From Woeseiaceae bacterium (GTDB lineage Bacteria > Pseudomonadota > Gammaproteobacteria > Steroidobacterales > Woeseiaceae): a stretch of DNA of 64,000 bases. The translations under genes were made by a program, and so were the position numbers. Location: contig JAJFKS010000034.1 of the NCBI GenBank assembly GCA_021773115.1, forward strand, positions 218,795-282,794, given 5' to 3'. Every line of letters begins with the position of its first letter. Positions within the stretch are counted from its first letter, which is position 1. The notes beneath the pieces are model-generated. The model saw only the letters and a list, made by a program, of their open reading frames with translations, was not told where the DNA came from and did not search any database. Positions 1 to 8,773 of the stretch are shown in pieces.

Positions 1-702
1 GATAATGTGTTCGTGCAACAGCCCGTCGACGCGTTGCCGGATACGCAATACGAATTCATCGGGTTCAATGTGAATATCGGATGCCTTGACCTGAACCGCG
101 TCCTTGAACATCGATTGCAACAGCTTAATAACCGGCGCGTCATCGCTGTCGGAATCTGCAGTCAGCTTGTCGATGTCGATTTGACCTTCGCTAAGCTCGT
201 TTTTTACCTGTGCGGCAAAGGCGTTGATCTCGTCGGTGCGGCGATAGACGATATCGATCGTGCGCAACAGTTCGCTTTCGCCAACCAGCGCCAGTCGCAA
301 TGGTTTTTGCAGTAGACGCGACAGTTCGTCGAAGGCGAAGATATCGGTCGGGTCCGCCATGCCTAGGAGCAGGCCGTCGCGTGATTGCTGCAGCACAATC
401 GCTTTGTAACGACGCGCATGCACTTCATCGAGCAGGCTGACCGTCGGCATATCAAGTTGTACGCCACCCAGATCGATGTAGTCGATATTCAGGTGTTGTG
501 CCAGGAATCGATGTAGCTCGGCTTCGGTAATCGCGTCGACTTCAGTGAGCGCGCGGCCCAGTTTCTGGCCGGTCATCTTCTGATGTTGTAGTGCGAGTTC
601 GAGCTGCGCCTGCGTGATCGCTCCCGCACCGATAAGCATATCGCCGAGCCGGATCTTGCGGACCCGGGCGCTGGCTGATTTGTCTGTAGTCGTATTACTC
701 AT
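1..702 (-). CDS. mshE: MSHA pilus assembly ATPase MshE, N-terminal part (runs off the window)
   Basis: Only the first 234 codons are present; the ATP-binding part lies beyond base 1. The GspE/PilB-type N-terminal domain is visible. Residues 18-41 start RLGDMLIGAGAI and end with LALQHQ, matching the MshEN c-di-GMP-binding pattern (RLG, then L/I-rich and G-I, then LxxxLxxQ). A second, weaker copy follows from KLGRAL, with D where the usual G stands. In Vibrio and Pseudomonas relatives this domain binds c-di-GMP and gates pilus extension. The ATG at 702 lies 25 bases after the mshL stop, so this is the sixth gene of the minus-strand msh operon. The ATPase motifs cannot be checked here, but the order mshL then an ATPase of this type makes MshE the best call. 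Confidence 0.85.
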   Translation of the reverse strand, partial: MSNTTTDKSASARVRKIRLGDMLIGAGAITQAQLELALQHQKMTGQKLGRALTEVDAITEAELHRFLAQHLNIDYIDLGGVQLDMPTVSLLDEVHARRYKAIVLQQSRDGLLLGMADPTDIFAFDELSRLLQKPLRLALVGESELLRTIDIVYRRTDEINAFAAQVKNELSEGQIDIDKLTADSDSDDAPVIKLLQSMFKDAVQVKASDIHIEPDEFVLRIRQRVDGLLHEHII

Positions 703-727
703 GGTATTGATTTCCGCAAGCAGGCAT

Positions 728-2395
728 TCAGGGCGCGTTGATCCGGCCGAGCGAGGCCTCCGCCATGTCGGACCAGACCTTGCCGTTGTCGACAACAATG
801 GGTTTCAACATGATGACCAACTCGGTTTTTTGTTCGACGTCGCGCTGGCTGCGAAACAGACGACCGATGCCCGGTACGCGGCCCAGCAGCGGTACTGAAA
901 AATTCTCGCTACGCTTTGAATTGCGCATCAGCCCGCCGATGATGATGATCTGGCCGCTTCTTGCCCGAACGATGCTGTCGGATTCGCGAATTTCACTGAA
1001 GGCCAGCGGTAGGGAATCGGTCTCGCCGGACACGGTCAGCGCCTTGATCTGATCAGTAACATCGCTGACGGTCGGGTGTATATGCAGGATGACCTCGCCA
1101 TCGGCGCTGATCTGCGGCGTCACATCCAGAGCAACGCCGGAGAAGAAAGGCGTGAGCTGCACATTGCGACTGGTCGCAGATGAGGTGCCAGTGACCGTAT
1201 TACTTTCGATGTCGGTGACAAAGAACTCGTCGGAGCCGGCTTTGATGACGGCCTTTTGATTGTTGAGTGTGGAAACGCGCGGGCTTGACAACACACGGGT
1301 TTCACCTTGCAGTTCCAGCAACTCAATAAAGGTATTGAAGTCGCCAACGTCGAACGCCATGGTCAAAGCGCCACCCAAAGTGGAATTGACAAATCCCGTC
1401 GTTACCGCACCCGGCTGTACCGTCACAGGCGCACCGCCGAGATCGTCGAGGTCGAGCCCGAAGCTAGTGGGAGCGGATTGCCCGAAGGTGTAGGTATCGC
1501 CGCTGCTGTTTTGTGCCACCGCGACCCAGTTGATGCCGGCCTGGTAAGCGCTGCTGAGTTGCACCTCGATGATTTTCGCTTCGAGAATCACCTGCCGTTG
1601 TGCGACCGACTGAATGGTTTTCAGGTAGTTTTCGGCGTTGCGCAATTGTTCAGGCATTGCCCGCACGACGACAACACCGGTCTGGGCGTTTACAACGACC
1701 TGATGTTCGTTGTTGCTGCCAATAATATCTTCCATCGTCGACTGCAGCTCGGCCCAGAAGTCTGCCTGATAGGAAGTTTCAATTCGGGAACTGCTCAAGA
1801 GCTCCGATTCGTTGCTGTTCGATCCGGACGTGCCGCCCTGGTAGCTGTCTTGTCCCGCCTGACGCCCGCCACCGCGATTCGAGGATGTGGAGTCGCTGGC
1901 TTGACCGGAGCTGACGCGTGTTCGCGACACGCCGGAACGCTGCAGGTTGAGATAGTCGACTTCGAATATTCGGGTTTGAACGGTAGCGGGCAGCACTATG
2001 AAGCCGGAGCGATTGCGGCGGTAGCCGTAACCATAGATTTCGTTGACGACCTCCAGGACTTCGACGACCGAAACATCTTTCATCGATATGGATACGTTGC
2101 CGCTTACATCGGGATGGACCACCATGTTATGCGGCGTACCATCGACAAGCGCCATGAAGAACGCGCGGGCCGGCGTGTCTTCGCTATTCACGTCGAAGCG
2201 AACCTCATTGACGAACGGTGCGGGTGGTGGCAACGCTTGTGCTACCGGCGGCGTGTGTACGGCGGGCGGTGCAACGCTCGCCTGTTCGAGCGCCGCGTCA
2301 ATCATGGTGCGAGTCGGGTCACTGACCGGCTCTTGCGTGGCGCAAGACGCCAACGAAAGGACAAGCATCAGTGCTGTTACAGAATGTTTGATCAC
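728..2395 (-). CDS. mshL: MSHA pilus outer-membrane secretin MshL (lipoprotein)
   Basis: This is the outer-membrane secretin through which the MSHA-type pilus leaves the cell. A GTG at 2395 is the likely start because GGAG lies 9 bases upstream; the GTG at 2410 is in frame but has no such site. From 2395 the protein has 555 residues and begins with a short lipoprotein signal ending LSLASC. The middle contains a Ser/Gly/Gln-rich linker, followed by an N-type secretin subdomain and the C-terminal secretin barrel with the signature VPLLGRVPGIGRLF. It lacks the AMIN region of PilQ, which favours MshL. It lies directly after mshK and before mshE on the same strand. Confidence 0.88.
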   Translation of the reverse strand: MIKHSVTALMLVLSLASCATQEPVSDPTRTMIDAALEQASVAPPAVHTPPVAQALPPPAPFVNEVRFDVNSEDTPARAFFMALVDGTPHNMVVHPDVSGNVSISMKDVSVVEVLEVVNEIYGYGYRRNRSGFIVLPATVQTRIFEVDYLNLQRSGVSRTRVSSGQASDSTSSNRGGGRQAGQDSYQGGTSGSNSNESELLSSSRIETSYQADFWAELQSTMEDIIGSNNEHQVVVNAQTGVVVVRAMPEQLRNAENYLKTIQSVAQRQVILEAKIIEVQLSSAYQAGINWVAVAQNSSGDTYTFGQSAPTSFGLDLDDLGGAPVTVQPGAVTTGFVNSTLGGALTMAFDVGDFNTFIELLELQGETRVLSSPRVSTLNNQKAVIKAGSDEFFVTDIESNTVTGTSSATSRNVQLTPFFSGVALDVTPQISADGEVILHIHPTVSDVTDQIKALTVSGETDSLPLAFSEIRESDSIVRARSGQIIIIGGLMRNSKRSENFSVPLLGRVPGIGRLFRSQRDVEQKTELVIMLKPIVVDNGKVWSDMAEASLGRINAP

Positions 2396-2410
2396 GAGAT
2401 ATCGCTCCAC

Positions 2411-2740
2411 TTATTTTTGATTCCGCAAGCCACTGCTCGCGAGTCGGGTAGAAATCAGGCGGCCGTCATAACTGAGGCGCAGTTCGTCGTTCAATATTTC
2501 AATGACTTTCGCACCTTCGACAAGATCACCGACCTTCACACGTTTGCCGTTCAAAATAGCGACACGGCGATCGTCCGAAACAAATATCGCACTGAGATGA
2601 AAACGACTTTGAGCCTTTGTCACTGGTGTCGGTTCGAGATAGGGGCGCGTCGGGTCTCGGAGCGACTCGGCGAAACCCGCGGGTGCAATTGCGAAAAAAG
2701 CGGCAACGGCGAGCAGGGCGGTGAACAGTTGTCTATGCAC
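2411..2740 (-). CDS. mshK: MSHA biogenesis protein MshK (PilP-like)
   Basis: A small exported protein of 109 residues. It has an N-terminal signal segment (hydrophobic LFTALLAVAAFFAIAPA, probable cleavage after GFA) and then the DPTRP motif typical of MshK/PilP-like pilotin partners. The remainder reads as a short beta domain (AILNGKRVKVGD). Proteins of this type link the inner-membrane MshI/J platform to the secretin. The start is GTG at 2740, overlapping the end of mshJ by 8 bases, and the stop lies just before mshL, so it is part of the msh operon. Identification rests on the DPTRP motif, size and position. Confidence 0.78.
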   Translation of the reverse strand: MHRQLFTALLAVAAFFAIAPAGFAESLRDPTRPYLEPTPVTKAQSRFHLSAIFVSDDRRVAILNGKRVKVGDLVEGAKVIEILNDELRLSYDGRLISTRLASSGLRNQK

Positions 2741-3395
2741 CGATCCACTCCTTGTCCAGGCTCAATGTGCTGACCTTGAGGCGGACGCGGTTTTGCGGAT
2801 ACTCGTCAACGTCCAGCTCAATGAGCTGCCAATACAGGCGCCACGGCAGCGCCTCGATGTCTTCCAGGTATTCAAGACAGGCGAAATAGCTGCCCTCGAA
2901 TTCGATTTCCAGCCCATGCCGAAAAAGCGCCGTGGCGCTCGTATCGGTATCCTGCAGCAGTGGCTCAGCGGTGAGGTTGCGTACATGGTTAAGTTTCAGG
3001 CGGCCCTGTTGCTGAAGTACGTCTTCCAGTACGCGCGCCATTTCCGCCGGATCGATGAGTTCGGCGGCGTACTCGCCGAGGTGCCGGTTCAATTCGTCTA
3101 TGCGCTCTTTCAAAACCTGAATTTGACGCCGCTGCTCGTCATCGGATGTTCCGAACAGCGACACCTGTTGTTCGAGGAGCCGATTGCTTTCCTCGGTGCG
3201 CAGGCGGATCACCTTTATCTCGTTACGCGCCGCGTCCGCACGGATGGTGAGCGGCTGCATCAGCGCCACGTGCCAAAAGGTCGCCAGCACCACGCTAGCG
3301 ACGGCGAACAACAGCACGCGTTCGCGCAGGCTGAGTGCATCGACCGTATTGCGAAGATGGGCAATGCGAGCCTTCATTTCTTGTACCAGGGTCAT
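2733..3395 (-). CDS. mshJ: MSHA biogenesis protein MshJ (PilO-like)
   Basis: This 220-residue bitopic inner-membrane protein has a short cytoplasmic N-terminus and one membrane segment (about residues 27-45, VLLFAVASVVLATFWHVAL). A coiled coil (about 50-110, Glu/Arg/Gln-rich) and a C-terminal ferredoxin-like half follow, the layout of PilO/MshJ. It should pair with the PilN-like protein encoded upstream in the pilus assembly platform. The ATG overlaps the preceding gene by four bases (ATGA), implying translational coupling. The family call comes from architecture and order, since sequence conservation is low in this family. Confidence 0.75.
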   Translation of the reverse strand: MTLVQEMKARIAHLRNTVDALSLRERVLLFAVASVVLATFWHVALMQPLTIRADAARNEIKVIRLRTEESNRLLEQQVSLFGTSDDEQRRQIQVLKERIDELNRHLGEYAAELIDPAEMARVLEDVLQQQGRLKLNHVRNLTAEPLLQDTDTSATALFRHGLEIEFEGSYFACLEYLEDIEALPWRLYWQLIELDVDEYPQNRVRLKVSTLSLDKEWIGA

Positions 3396-4018
3396 TGCGC
3401 CTGCTCCAACTGTGCGGCGAGGGCCGCGTCGCTGGTGACCGAGAAACGGACGTTGCCTTCGGTCTGACTGTCGACACCGTCTATCTGGAAATGATGAAAG
3501 CGTTGTGTGGCGAAGGGCAGTTCAGCGGCCAGAAACTGCAGGTAGGCGGGGACCTGTTGCGCTATTTTTGCGCGGCCCTCCAAACGCGTATCGTCACCGC
3601 TGGCGGACAGGCGAATCTGGGTCAGCCACACGCCGTCGATATCGGATCGCGCCAGTGACCTCAGGTGCCGTGAAAAGCCGCGTGAGTCGCCGAAGCGGGT
3701 ACCACGAACGGCATTCAGAACGCGCTCTTTATTGGCTAACTGATCGTTCGCTTCTTGCAAGCGTTGCTCCCAGGTTCTGTCACCGCGGTGCGCATTAATC
3801 AGCGGCTGCAATTTCTCCAGCTGCGCCAACGCCGACTGCTCCTGCACGGCTGCAATGGCTCGCTCGTTTTCGATACTCACGAGTTGTTGTCCTGCATACA
3901 GATAAACCAGCAACATTGCAGTCGCCAAAACGGCGACGCCGGCCAGCATCGTGTTCGCAGTGAACATCGGCTTCTGCAGGACAAATTCCGATTTATAAAA
4001 ATTGACTTGTTGTTTCAT
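3392..4018 (-). CDS. PilN-like MSHA platform protein
   Basis: A 208-residue protein beginning MKQQVNFYKSEF, with one membrane segment (about residues 23-44), a coiled coil (about 50-105) and a C-terminal alpha/beta domain. This is the PilN layout. The start of PilN-family proteins (xxVNLY) is matched by QVNFYK, the segment that in PilN docks onto PilM. Its partner would be MshI, encoded just upstream. The gap to mshI is 11 bases and it overlaps mshJ by 4. The gene is called mshI1 or mshN-like in different genomes, so no symbol is given. Confidence 0.72.
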   Translation of the reverse strand: MKQQVNFYKSEFVLQKPMFTANTMLAGVAVLATAMLLVYLYAGQQLVSIENERAIAAVQEQSALAQLEKLQPLINAHRGDRTWEQRLQEANDQLANKERVLNAVRGTRFGDSRGFSRHLRSLARSDIDGVWLTQIRLSASGDDTRLEGRAKIAQQVPAYLQFLAAELPFATQRFHHFQIDGVDSQTEGNVRFSVTSDAALAAQLEQAQ

Positions 4019-4029
4019 TGCAATCGGTC

Positions 4030-4959
4030 CTATGCGGCCATCGATTCGCTACGAAGCGCAGCGCCGATTGCGAACAGACAGTCACCGTGCCGTTCGGTCG
4101 GAATTTCGTTTTGCAGGTCGAAAAGGCTGGCAAGGTCGAGCGGACTGACGGTCAACCCGAGCTGCTCCCGCATGATGTCCGGCAGGCGTCCAATATTGGC
4201 GCCGGGCGCAAGTACGAGCTCTGTCACCGGACGACGATCGTAATGACTCTCGTAGTAGTCGAGCGAGCGCTGCACCTCGAGTACCACGGCGGAACTGTGT
4301 GTGCTTGCACCCGTAGTGTCATCTTTCGATGACAGCAAATCGTTCAGTCCAATATCGACATGGCGCATCAAATACAACACACCCTGGCGAGTCACCGTTA
4401 ATGTGCTGCGCTCGTCGCCGACGTGCAGCAATGCGACACCGTCGGCATCTTGCGGCAAGCGGGCGGCGACATTCCGGATGCAGAGCTCGGGAATGTCGAT
4501 CGCGACTGGCTTGAATCCGGCGTTGTGGATCGTATCGACGTGTTGTCGCAAAGCGTTGCGGCGTGTAACGGCGGCATACGCCATGGGCTTATTGCCAGTA
4601 TTGGATTGTTGCGGAATATCGAATATTTCGATGACGGCCTCCTCGGCCGGGAACTTGAGCAATTCTCGAATTTGCCAACGGACCGCTTCAATCAATTCGT
4701 TTTGAGGAACGTCGGGCAGTGTGACGAGGAGCAACTCATAGCTACCAGTGGACAGGACGGACGTCAGCCGGGACTTGTTCAGATACGGCGCGCCGATCGA
4801 CTGCAGTTCCGGCAGTCCATCATCGCCGCCCTCGCGCAGCGAGACGGAGGTCGTCAGTGCGCGCTCACCATCGACACAAGCCAGCGTCAGCCGCCTGTGA
4901 TCGAAAAACAGGCCTGAGCGGCGACCGCTTTCGGTGCTTTGGTTTTTTTGCGCCCACAT
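4030..4959 (-). CDS. mshI: MSHA biogenesis protein MshI (PilM-like)
   Basis: A 309-residue cytoplasmic protein with the PilM/actin-like fold pattern. It has an N-terminal beta strand pair (GLFFDHRRLTLACVDG), an internal stretch on rejection of substrate-like strands (YELLLVTLPDVPQNEL), and a C-terminal segment ending in a repeat of small-residue helices. It anchors the PilN-like protein on the cytoplasmic face. ATG at 4959 is preferred because AAGGG lies 7 bases upstream; a TTG six bases earlier would sit on the ribosome site. It is the first gene of the minus-strand cluster, so the operon promoter should lie between it and base 5200. No mshH-like gene follows on its upstream side. Confidence 0.75.
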   Translation of the reverse strand: MWAQKNQSTESGRRSGLFFDHRRLTLACVDGERALTTSVSLREGGDDGLPELQSIGAPYLNKSRLTSVLSTGSYELLLVTLPDVPQNELIEAVRWQIRELLKFPAEEAVIEIFDIPQQSNTGNKPMAYAAVTRRNALRQHVDTIHNAGFKPVAIDIPELCIRNVAARLPQDADGVALLHVGDERSTLTVTRQGVLYLMRHVDIGLNDLLSSKDDTTGASTHSSAVVLEVQRSLDYYESHYDRRPVTELVLAPGANIGRLPDIMREQLGLTVSPLDLASLFDLQNEIPTERHGDCLFAIGAALRSESMAA

Positions 4960-5023
4960 AATCAAACCCTTACGGCTGACTTAACAGAATATGGCGAGTC
5001 TAGCGGCTAGCCAGTGGACATAA

Positions 5024-5039
5024 CGTGAGCGCGATCACA
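5024..5039. promoter_or_regulatory. Candidate CRP/Vfr-type site
   Basis: Two half-sites CGTGA and TCACA are separated by six bases (GCGCGA), against the CRP consensus TGTGA-N6-TCACA, so 9 of 10 core bases match. The site lies 65 bases upstream of the mshI ATG and 161 bases upstream of the solute-binding protein gene, within a 241-base divergent region (4960-5200). Position fits activation of the msh operon better than of the plus-strand genes. No convincing sigma-70 promoter was found beside it, so this is a motif match only. Confidence 0.45.
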
Positions 5040-5200
5040 TATCTGCATTCACGCCGCAGAGGGGTGGCCATCGGCAGCCAGCGCCGTTGTGGCCAGCGAA
5101 GGCGCAAATTGTGATGAGGGCCTCAACAATGTGCGGCAATACAACATAATCTCCACAATCCAAGCGTGGGAACTTTCGAACAGTAACGGAGCACCATTTA

Positions 5201-6478
5201 ATGACTGACCCTATACATCACAAGCCGGCGGTCTCTCGACGGCGCTTTCTTAAGAATGCCGCTGCCACGGGCACAGCGATCGTCGCCGCGCCCTGGGTGC
5301 ACGCTCGACCGAAAGTGACGCTGCGGGTTCTGGGTACTCACGTCACATTGCAGGAGTCTCTGCGACAGAAAGCACAGAAAGATCTTGGCATTGATATCGT
5401 TTTCGAGCCGCGCGGCAGTGCCGCCGTGTTGCAAAAAGCATCGACCCGACCTGAATCCTTCGATTTGTATGAGCAGTGGTCGAACAGTATGAACGTTCTG
5501 TGGGACGCCAATGCAATTCAGCCAATCGAAAAACAACGTATTGAGCGCTGGGATGAAGTCAACGGTCTGACCAAGACCGGCAGGCTGACACCCGATGCCG
5601 TCATCGGCAAGGGTGACGCACCGCACAAATTGCTGCACGTACAGTCTGACCAGACGCTTGGATCCACCGAGACATCGCAGATCAGTTTTCTGCCCTACGT
5701 GCATAACGTGGACTCATTTGGTTACAACACCAACAGCATTTCGCCCGGGAAACCCTACGAGACGGAAAGTTGGGGCTGGCTGCTGGACCCGCAATACCGG
5801 GGCAAGGTTGGAATCGTAAACGAACCGACAATTGGACTGTTTGATCTTGCGCTGGCGGCAGAGGCGCGCGGACTAATGCAGTTCGACGACATCGGCAACA
5901 TGAGCCGGGCGGAACTGGATCGGCTGTTCGATATTCTTATCGAAATGAAAATCGACGGCCATTTCAGCGGCTTCTGGAACTCGGTTCCGGAGTCGGTGGA
6001 CTTTATGGCCTCAGGCCGCGTGGTCATTCAAAGTATGTTCTCGCCCGGCGTCTCCGCATTGAACGGCAAAGGCGTGCCGACTGTTTATGCGGCGCCCAAA
6101 GAAGGTTACCGTGGCTGGCACGGCGTGATGTGCCTGTCCGCGAAAACTGAAGGCTATGTTCGCGACGCGGCTTACGATTATATGAACTGGTGGCTCTCGG
6201 GTTCTCCCGGCGCGTTCATCGCGCGACAGGGATATTACATCTCAAACCCGGAGCGCTCGAGGCCGTATCTCAGCGCAGAAGAGTGGGACTACTGGTACGC
6301 AGGCTTGCCGGCACGCCTCGATCTGACCGGCACCGACGGCAACGTCTCGGTTCGTCGTGGTGAGACCCGGCGCGGCGGCAGCTATGAAACCCGGTTCGGC
6401 AATGTTGCCGTCTGGAACACGGTGATGCCGACCTACGAGTACAGTCTGCAGCGCTGGTATGAGTTCTTGACGGCGTGA
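5201..6478 (+). CDS. Tat-exported PotD-like extracellular solute-binding protein
   Basis: A 425-residue periplasmic binding protein of the family-1, PotD/PotF-like type. A twin-arginine signal (SRRRFLK at residues 12-18, then an Ala-rich segment and APWVHA) implies export in folded form. The mature part has the two-lobe pattern with LRVLGTHV near its start, a YNTNS segment, and GYRGWHGVMCLSA in the second lobe. Such proteins bind polyamines or other small ligands. No permease or ATPase gene lies nearby. Instead the stop codon overlaps the start of a sensor kinase gene by four bases, which suggests a role as ligand receptor for that kinase. The ligand cannot be read from the sequence. Confidence 0.8.
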   Translation: MTDPIHHKPAVSRRRFLKNAAATGTAIVAAPWVHARPKVTLRVLGTHVTLQESLRQKAQKDLGIDIVFEPRGSAAVLQKASTRPESFDLYEQWSNSMNVLWDANAIQPIEKQRIERWDEVNGLTKTGRLTPDAVIGKGDAPHKLLHVQSDQTLGSTETSQISFLPYVHNVDSFGYNTNSISPGKPYETESWGWLLDPQYRGKVGIVNEPTIGLFDLALAAEARGLMQFDDIGNMSRAELDRLFDILIEMKIDGHFSGFWNSVPESVDFMASGRVVIQSMFSPGVSALNGKGVPTVYAAPKEGYRGWHGVMCLSAKTEGYVRDAAYDYMNWWLSGSPGAFIARQGYYISNPERSRPYLSAEEWDYWYAGLPARLDLTGTDGNVSVRRGETRRGGSYETRFGNVAVWNTVMPTYEYSLQRWYEFLTA

Positions 6479-8625
6479 GCAAAATCACCAACAGGGACAA
6501 CGCCAACAACCGGCGTAAGGGCGGTGCATCGCCAAAACTACGCCTTGGCATCATATCAGTCGCGTATTTGCTGCTAATCCTTACAGTCGCGTGGTTTGCC
6601 GAAAACAGCAAGCAGCGAGCCGCAGCAGAGGTTTCGCGTCTCGCCCTCGCTTCGTCCGAATCGCAGGCGATGTCGACGCTTCGCGGTCAGGTTTCCGAAT
6701 TGCAGCGAAACCTTTTGGTGTTTCGCCTTACCGGCAATGCATCCGTCAAAACGCGAATTGACCGCCTGTACGACGACCTGCTGCAGTATCAGCGCGAATT
6801 GCAAGTCGAAATTTTGGACGACGCGCGGCAAAATATCCTGCAGCGCATGCAAGGCCATATCGATGCGTACTACGAGAATTTCGAGATATTGGTCGAAAAT
6901 CGCGAGCAAATTGATACGTTGCTGAACGAAACGCTGGATACGCGCAGCAACAGGGTTACCGAACTGCTGGACGATGCTGCCCGGGCAGCCGGCGCGGATG
7001 GCGGCTTTAGTGCCGAAATGACACAGTCTTTTGCGCGCTTGCTGGATGGCCTCTCCGAATTCGTCGCTGATCCCGACAGTGCCCGTAATACGGCCATGAA
7101 AGGATATATTGAGCAATTGCTGCGACTTGTGGACCGATTACCGAATGCTACGGCGGCCCTACAAGCCGAACTTCGGCACAGTCTGACCGGGATCGAAAAA
7201 GACCTCGGCATGCTGCTGCAGTTAAAACGCGGTGATTCGTACCTCGCCAACGTAGTGATCGCGGGTTCGGCAAACGAAATTCTGCGTCTGGCCGATGAAC
7301 TGGTTGACATCACTACGGCCCGGTTGCAAAACGCTCGCATACTGGCCGACGAGGAGATTGAGCAGGCGCGCAGAACCGATTTGCTAGTGCTGTTTATGGC
7401 CGTCGCTTTCGCTCTCGGGCTGATCTGGCTCATGAACAATGCTATTCGTCGACTGGCGAACGCCGAGGCCGACCTGCGCGAAAGCCGGGAGCGTTTTCGG
7501 GCCACCTTTGATCAGGCCGCGGTAGGTATCGCACACGTCGGCACGGATGGTCGCTTCCTGCGGGTGAATGGGCGCCTGTGTGAAATTCTGGCTTATCCGG
7601 CAGATGAACTGCAGTTATTGACGTTTCAGGAAATCACACACACCGACGATCTCGATGCCGACCTCGGGCAATTGCAGAGTGTGTTGGAAGGAAAAACTGA
7701 CAAATACTCGATTGAGAAGCGCTACCACCGCGGAGACGGCACACAGGTGTGGGCGGAGCTGACGGTGTCGCTGGTCCATAACGAACTCGGCGAACCGGAT
7801 TATTTCATATCGGTTATCGACGACATCAGCCAGCGCCACTTGTCGGACGAAAAATTAAAACAGTCTCGCGAGGCCCTGGCGCGCTCCAATGCAGAGTTGC
7901 AACAATTCGCCTACGTAGCGTCACACGATCTGCAGGAGCCGCTGCGCATGATCTCGAGCTATCTGCAATTGCTGGAGAAGCGCTATAAGGATCAACTTGG
8001 TGACGACGCGCAGGAGTTCATCGCATATGCGGTGGATGGCGCGCTGCGGATGAAGTCACTGATTAACGACTTGTTGCACCTGTCGCGCGTGGACTCCCGC
8101 GGAAAGCCACCGGTCCAGCTCGATATGGAAACTGCGTTATCGAACGCAATGCGAAATCTGGAAGTTGCGATCGACGATTGCGCCGCAACGATTACACATG
8201 ACTCGATGCCAACTCTGAACGGCGATTCCGGGCAGCTCGAGCAACTACTGCAAAACCTGATAGGCAACGCCATCAAATACCGCGGTGAGGCAGCGCCTGT
8301 GATCGACATTTCGGTAACGCGAATCGCAGAAGCGGCAGTGACGATTCCCGGTGAAGCTCCGATCGACGGCTGGCTCTTCGCTGTCAAGGATAACGGGATT
8401 GGTGTCTTACCCGAATACGCCGACGAGGTATTCAAAATTTTCCGCCGCCTGCACACCACGGAAGAGCATAGTGGCACCGGCATCGGCCTGGCGATTTGCC
8501 GAAAAATCGTAGAGCGCCACGGCGGTACCATCTGGGTGGAATCAACCGGCAACGGCGGCAGTACGTTCTATTTTACGATCGCAGATATCGAGGCAGCTGC
8601 GCAGACCGGACAAGATCCGCTATAA
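6475..8625 (+). CDS. PAS-domain sensor histidine kinase coupled to a solute-binding protein
   Basis: A 716-residue membrane kinase. Membrane segment 1 is at about residues 26-43 and segment 2 at about 303-321. They enclose a mostly helical periplasmic domain of about 260 residues rich in Leu/Gln/Arg heptads, reminiscent of TorS-type or CHASE3-like sensors. Then come a PAS domain (about 335-455), a phytochrome-kinase-type HisKA with SHDLQEPLRM (His484), and a catalytic domain with DNGIGV and GTGIGLAICRKIVERHGG. It has no receiver of its own. The GTG start overlaps the stop of the solute-binding protein (GTGA). The next gene is a free receiver of the class usually paired with this kind of kinase. 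Confidence 0.88.
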   Translation: MSKITNRDNANNRRKGGASPKLRLGIISVAYLLLILTVAWFAENSKQRAAAEVSRLALASSESQAMSTLRGQVSELQRNLLVFRLTGNASVKTRIDRLYDDLLQYQRELQVEILDDARQNILQRMQGHIDAYYENFEILVENREQIDTLLNETLDTRSNRVTELLDDAARAAGADGGFSAEMTQSFARLLDGLSEFVADPDSARNTAMKGYIEQLLRLVDRLPNATAALQAELRHSLTGIEKDLGMLLQLKRGDSYLANVVIAGSANEILRLADELVDITTARLQNARILADEEIEQARRTDLLVLFMAVAFALGLIWLMNNAIRRLANAEADLRESRERFRATFDQAAVGIAHVGTDGRFLRVNGRLCEILAYPADELQLLTFQEITHTDDLDADLGQLQSVLEGKTDKYSIEKRYHRGDGTQVWAELTVSLVHNELGEPDYFISVIDDISQRHLSDEKLKQSREALARSNAELQQFAYVASHDLQEPLRMISSYLQLLEKRYKDQLGDDAQEFIAYAVDGALRMKSLINDLLHLSRVDSRGKPPVQLDMETALSNAMRNLEVAIDDCAATITHDSMPTLNGDSGQLEQLLQNLIGNAIKYRGEAAPVIDISVTRIAEAAVTIPGEAPIDGWLFAVKDNGIGVLPEYADEVFKIFRRLHTTEEHSGTGIGLAICRKIVERHGGTIWVESTGNGGSTFYFTIADIEAAAQTGQDPL

Positions 8626-8773
8626 ACGGCGTGACGACCGTGCGCGGCTTTGCCGTTGCATCGCACAGCTCCGATGCTGGTGGCAGCAGCCTTTAATTCA
8701 CGCTACCATTCGCGCCGACCATGGCGCCCGGCAATGATGCCGATGAGCCTTTAATCGCAGGAGTATCCGCGTA

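Noticed and set aside
1307..2773. A long plus-strand reading frame of about 488 codons opposite mshL and mshK.
   Set aside because: It lies wholly antisense to mshL and mshK, has no family motifs and is rich in Arg/His/Val runs, so it is a frame shadow of real genes.
5109..5124. A second CRP-like site (TGTGA-N6-CCTCA) near the solute-binding protein gene.
   Set aside because: The second half matches only 3 of 5 consensus bases, so it is too weak to call.
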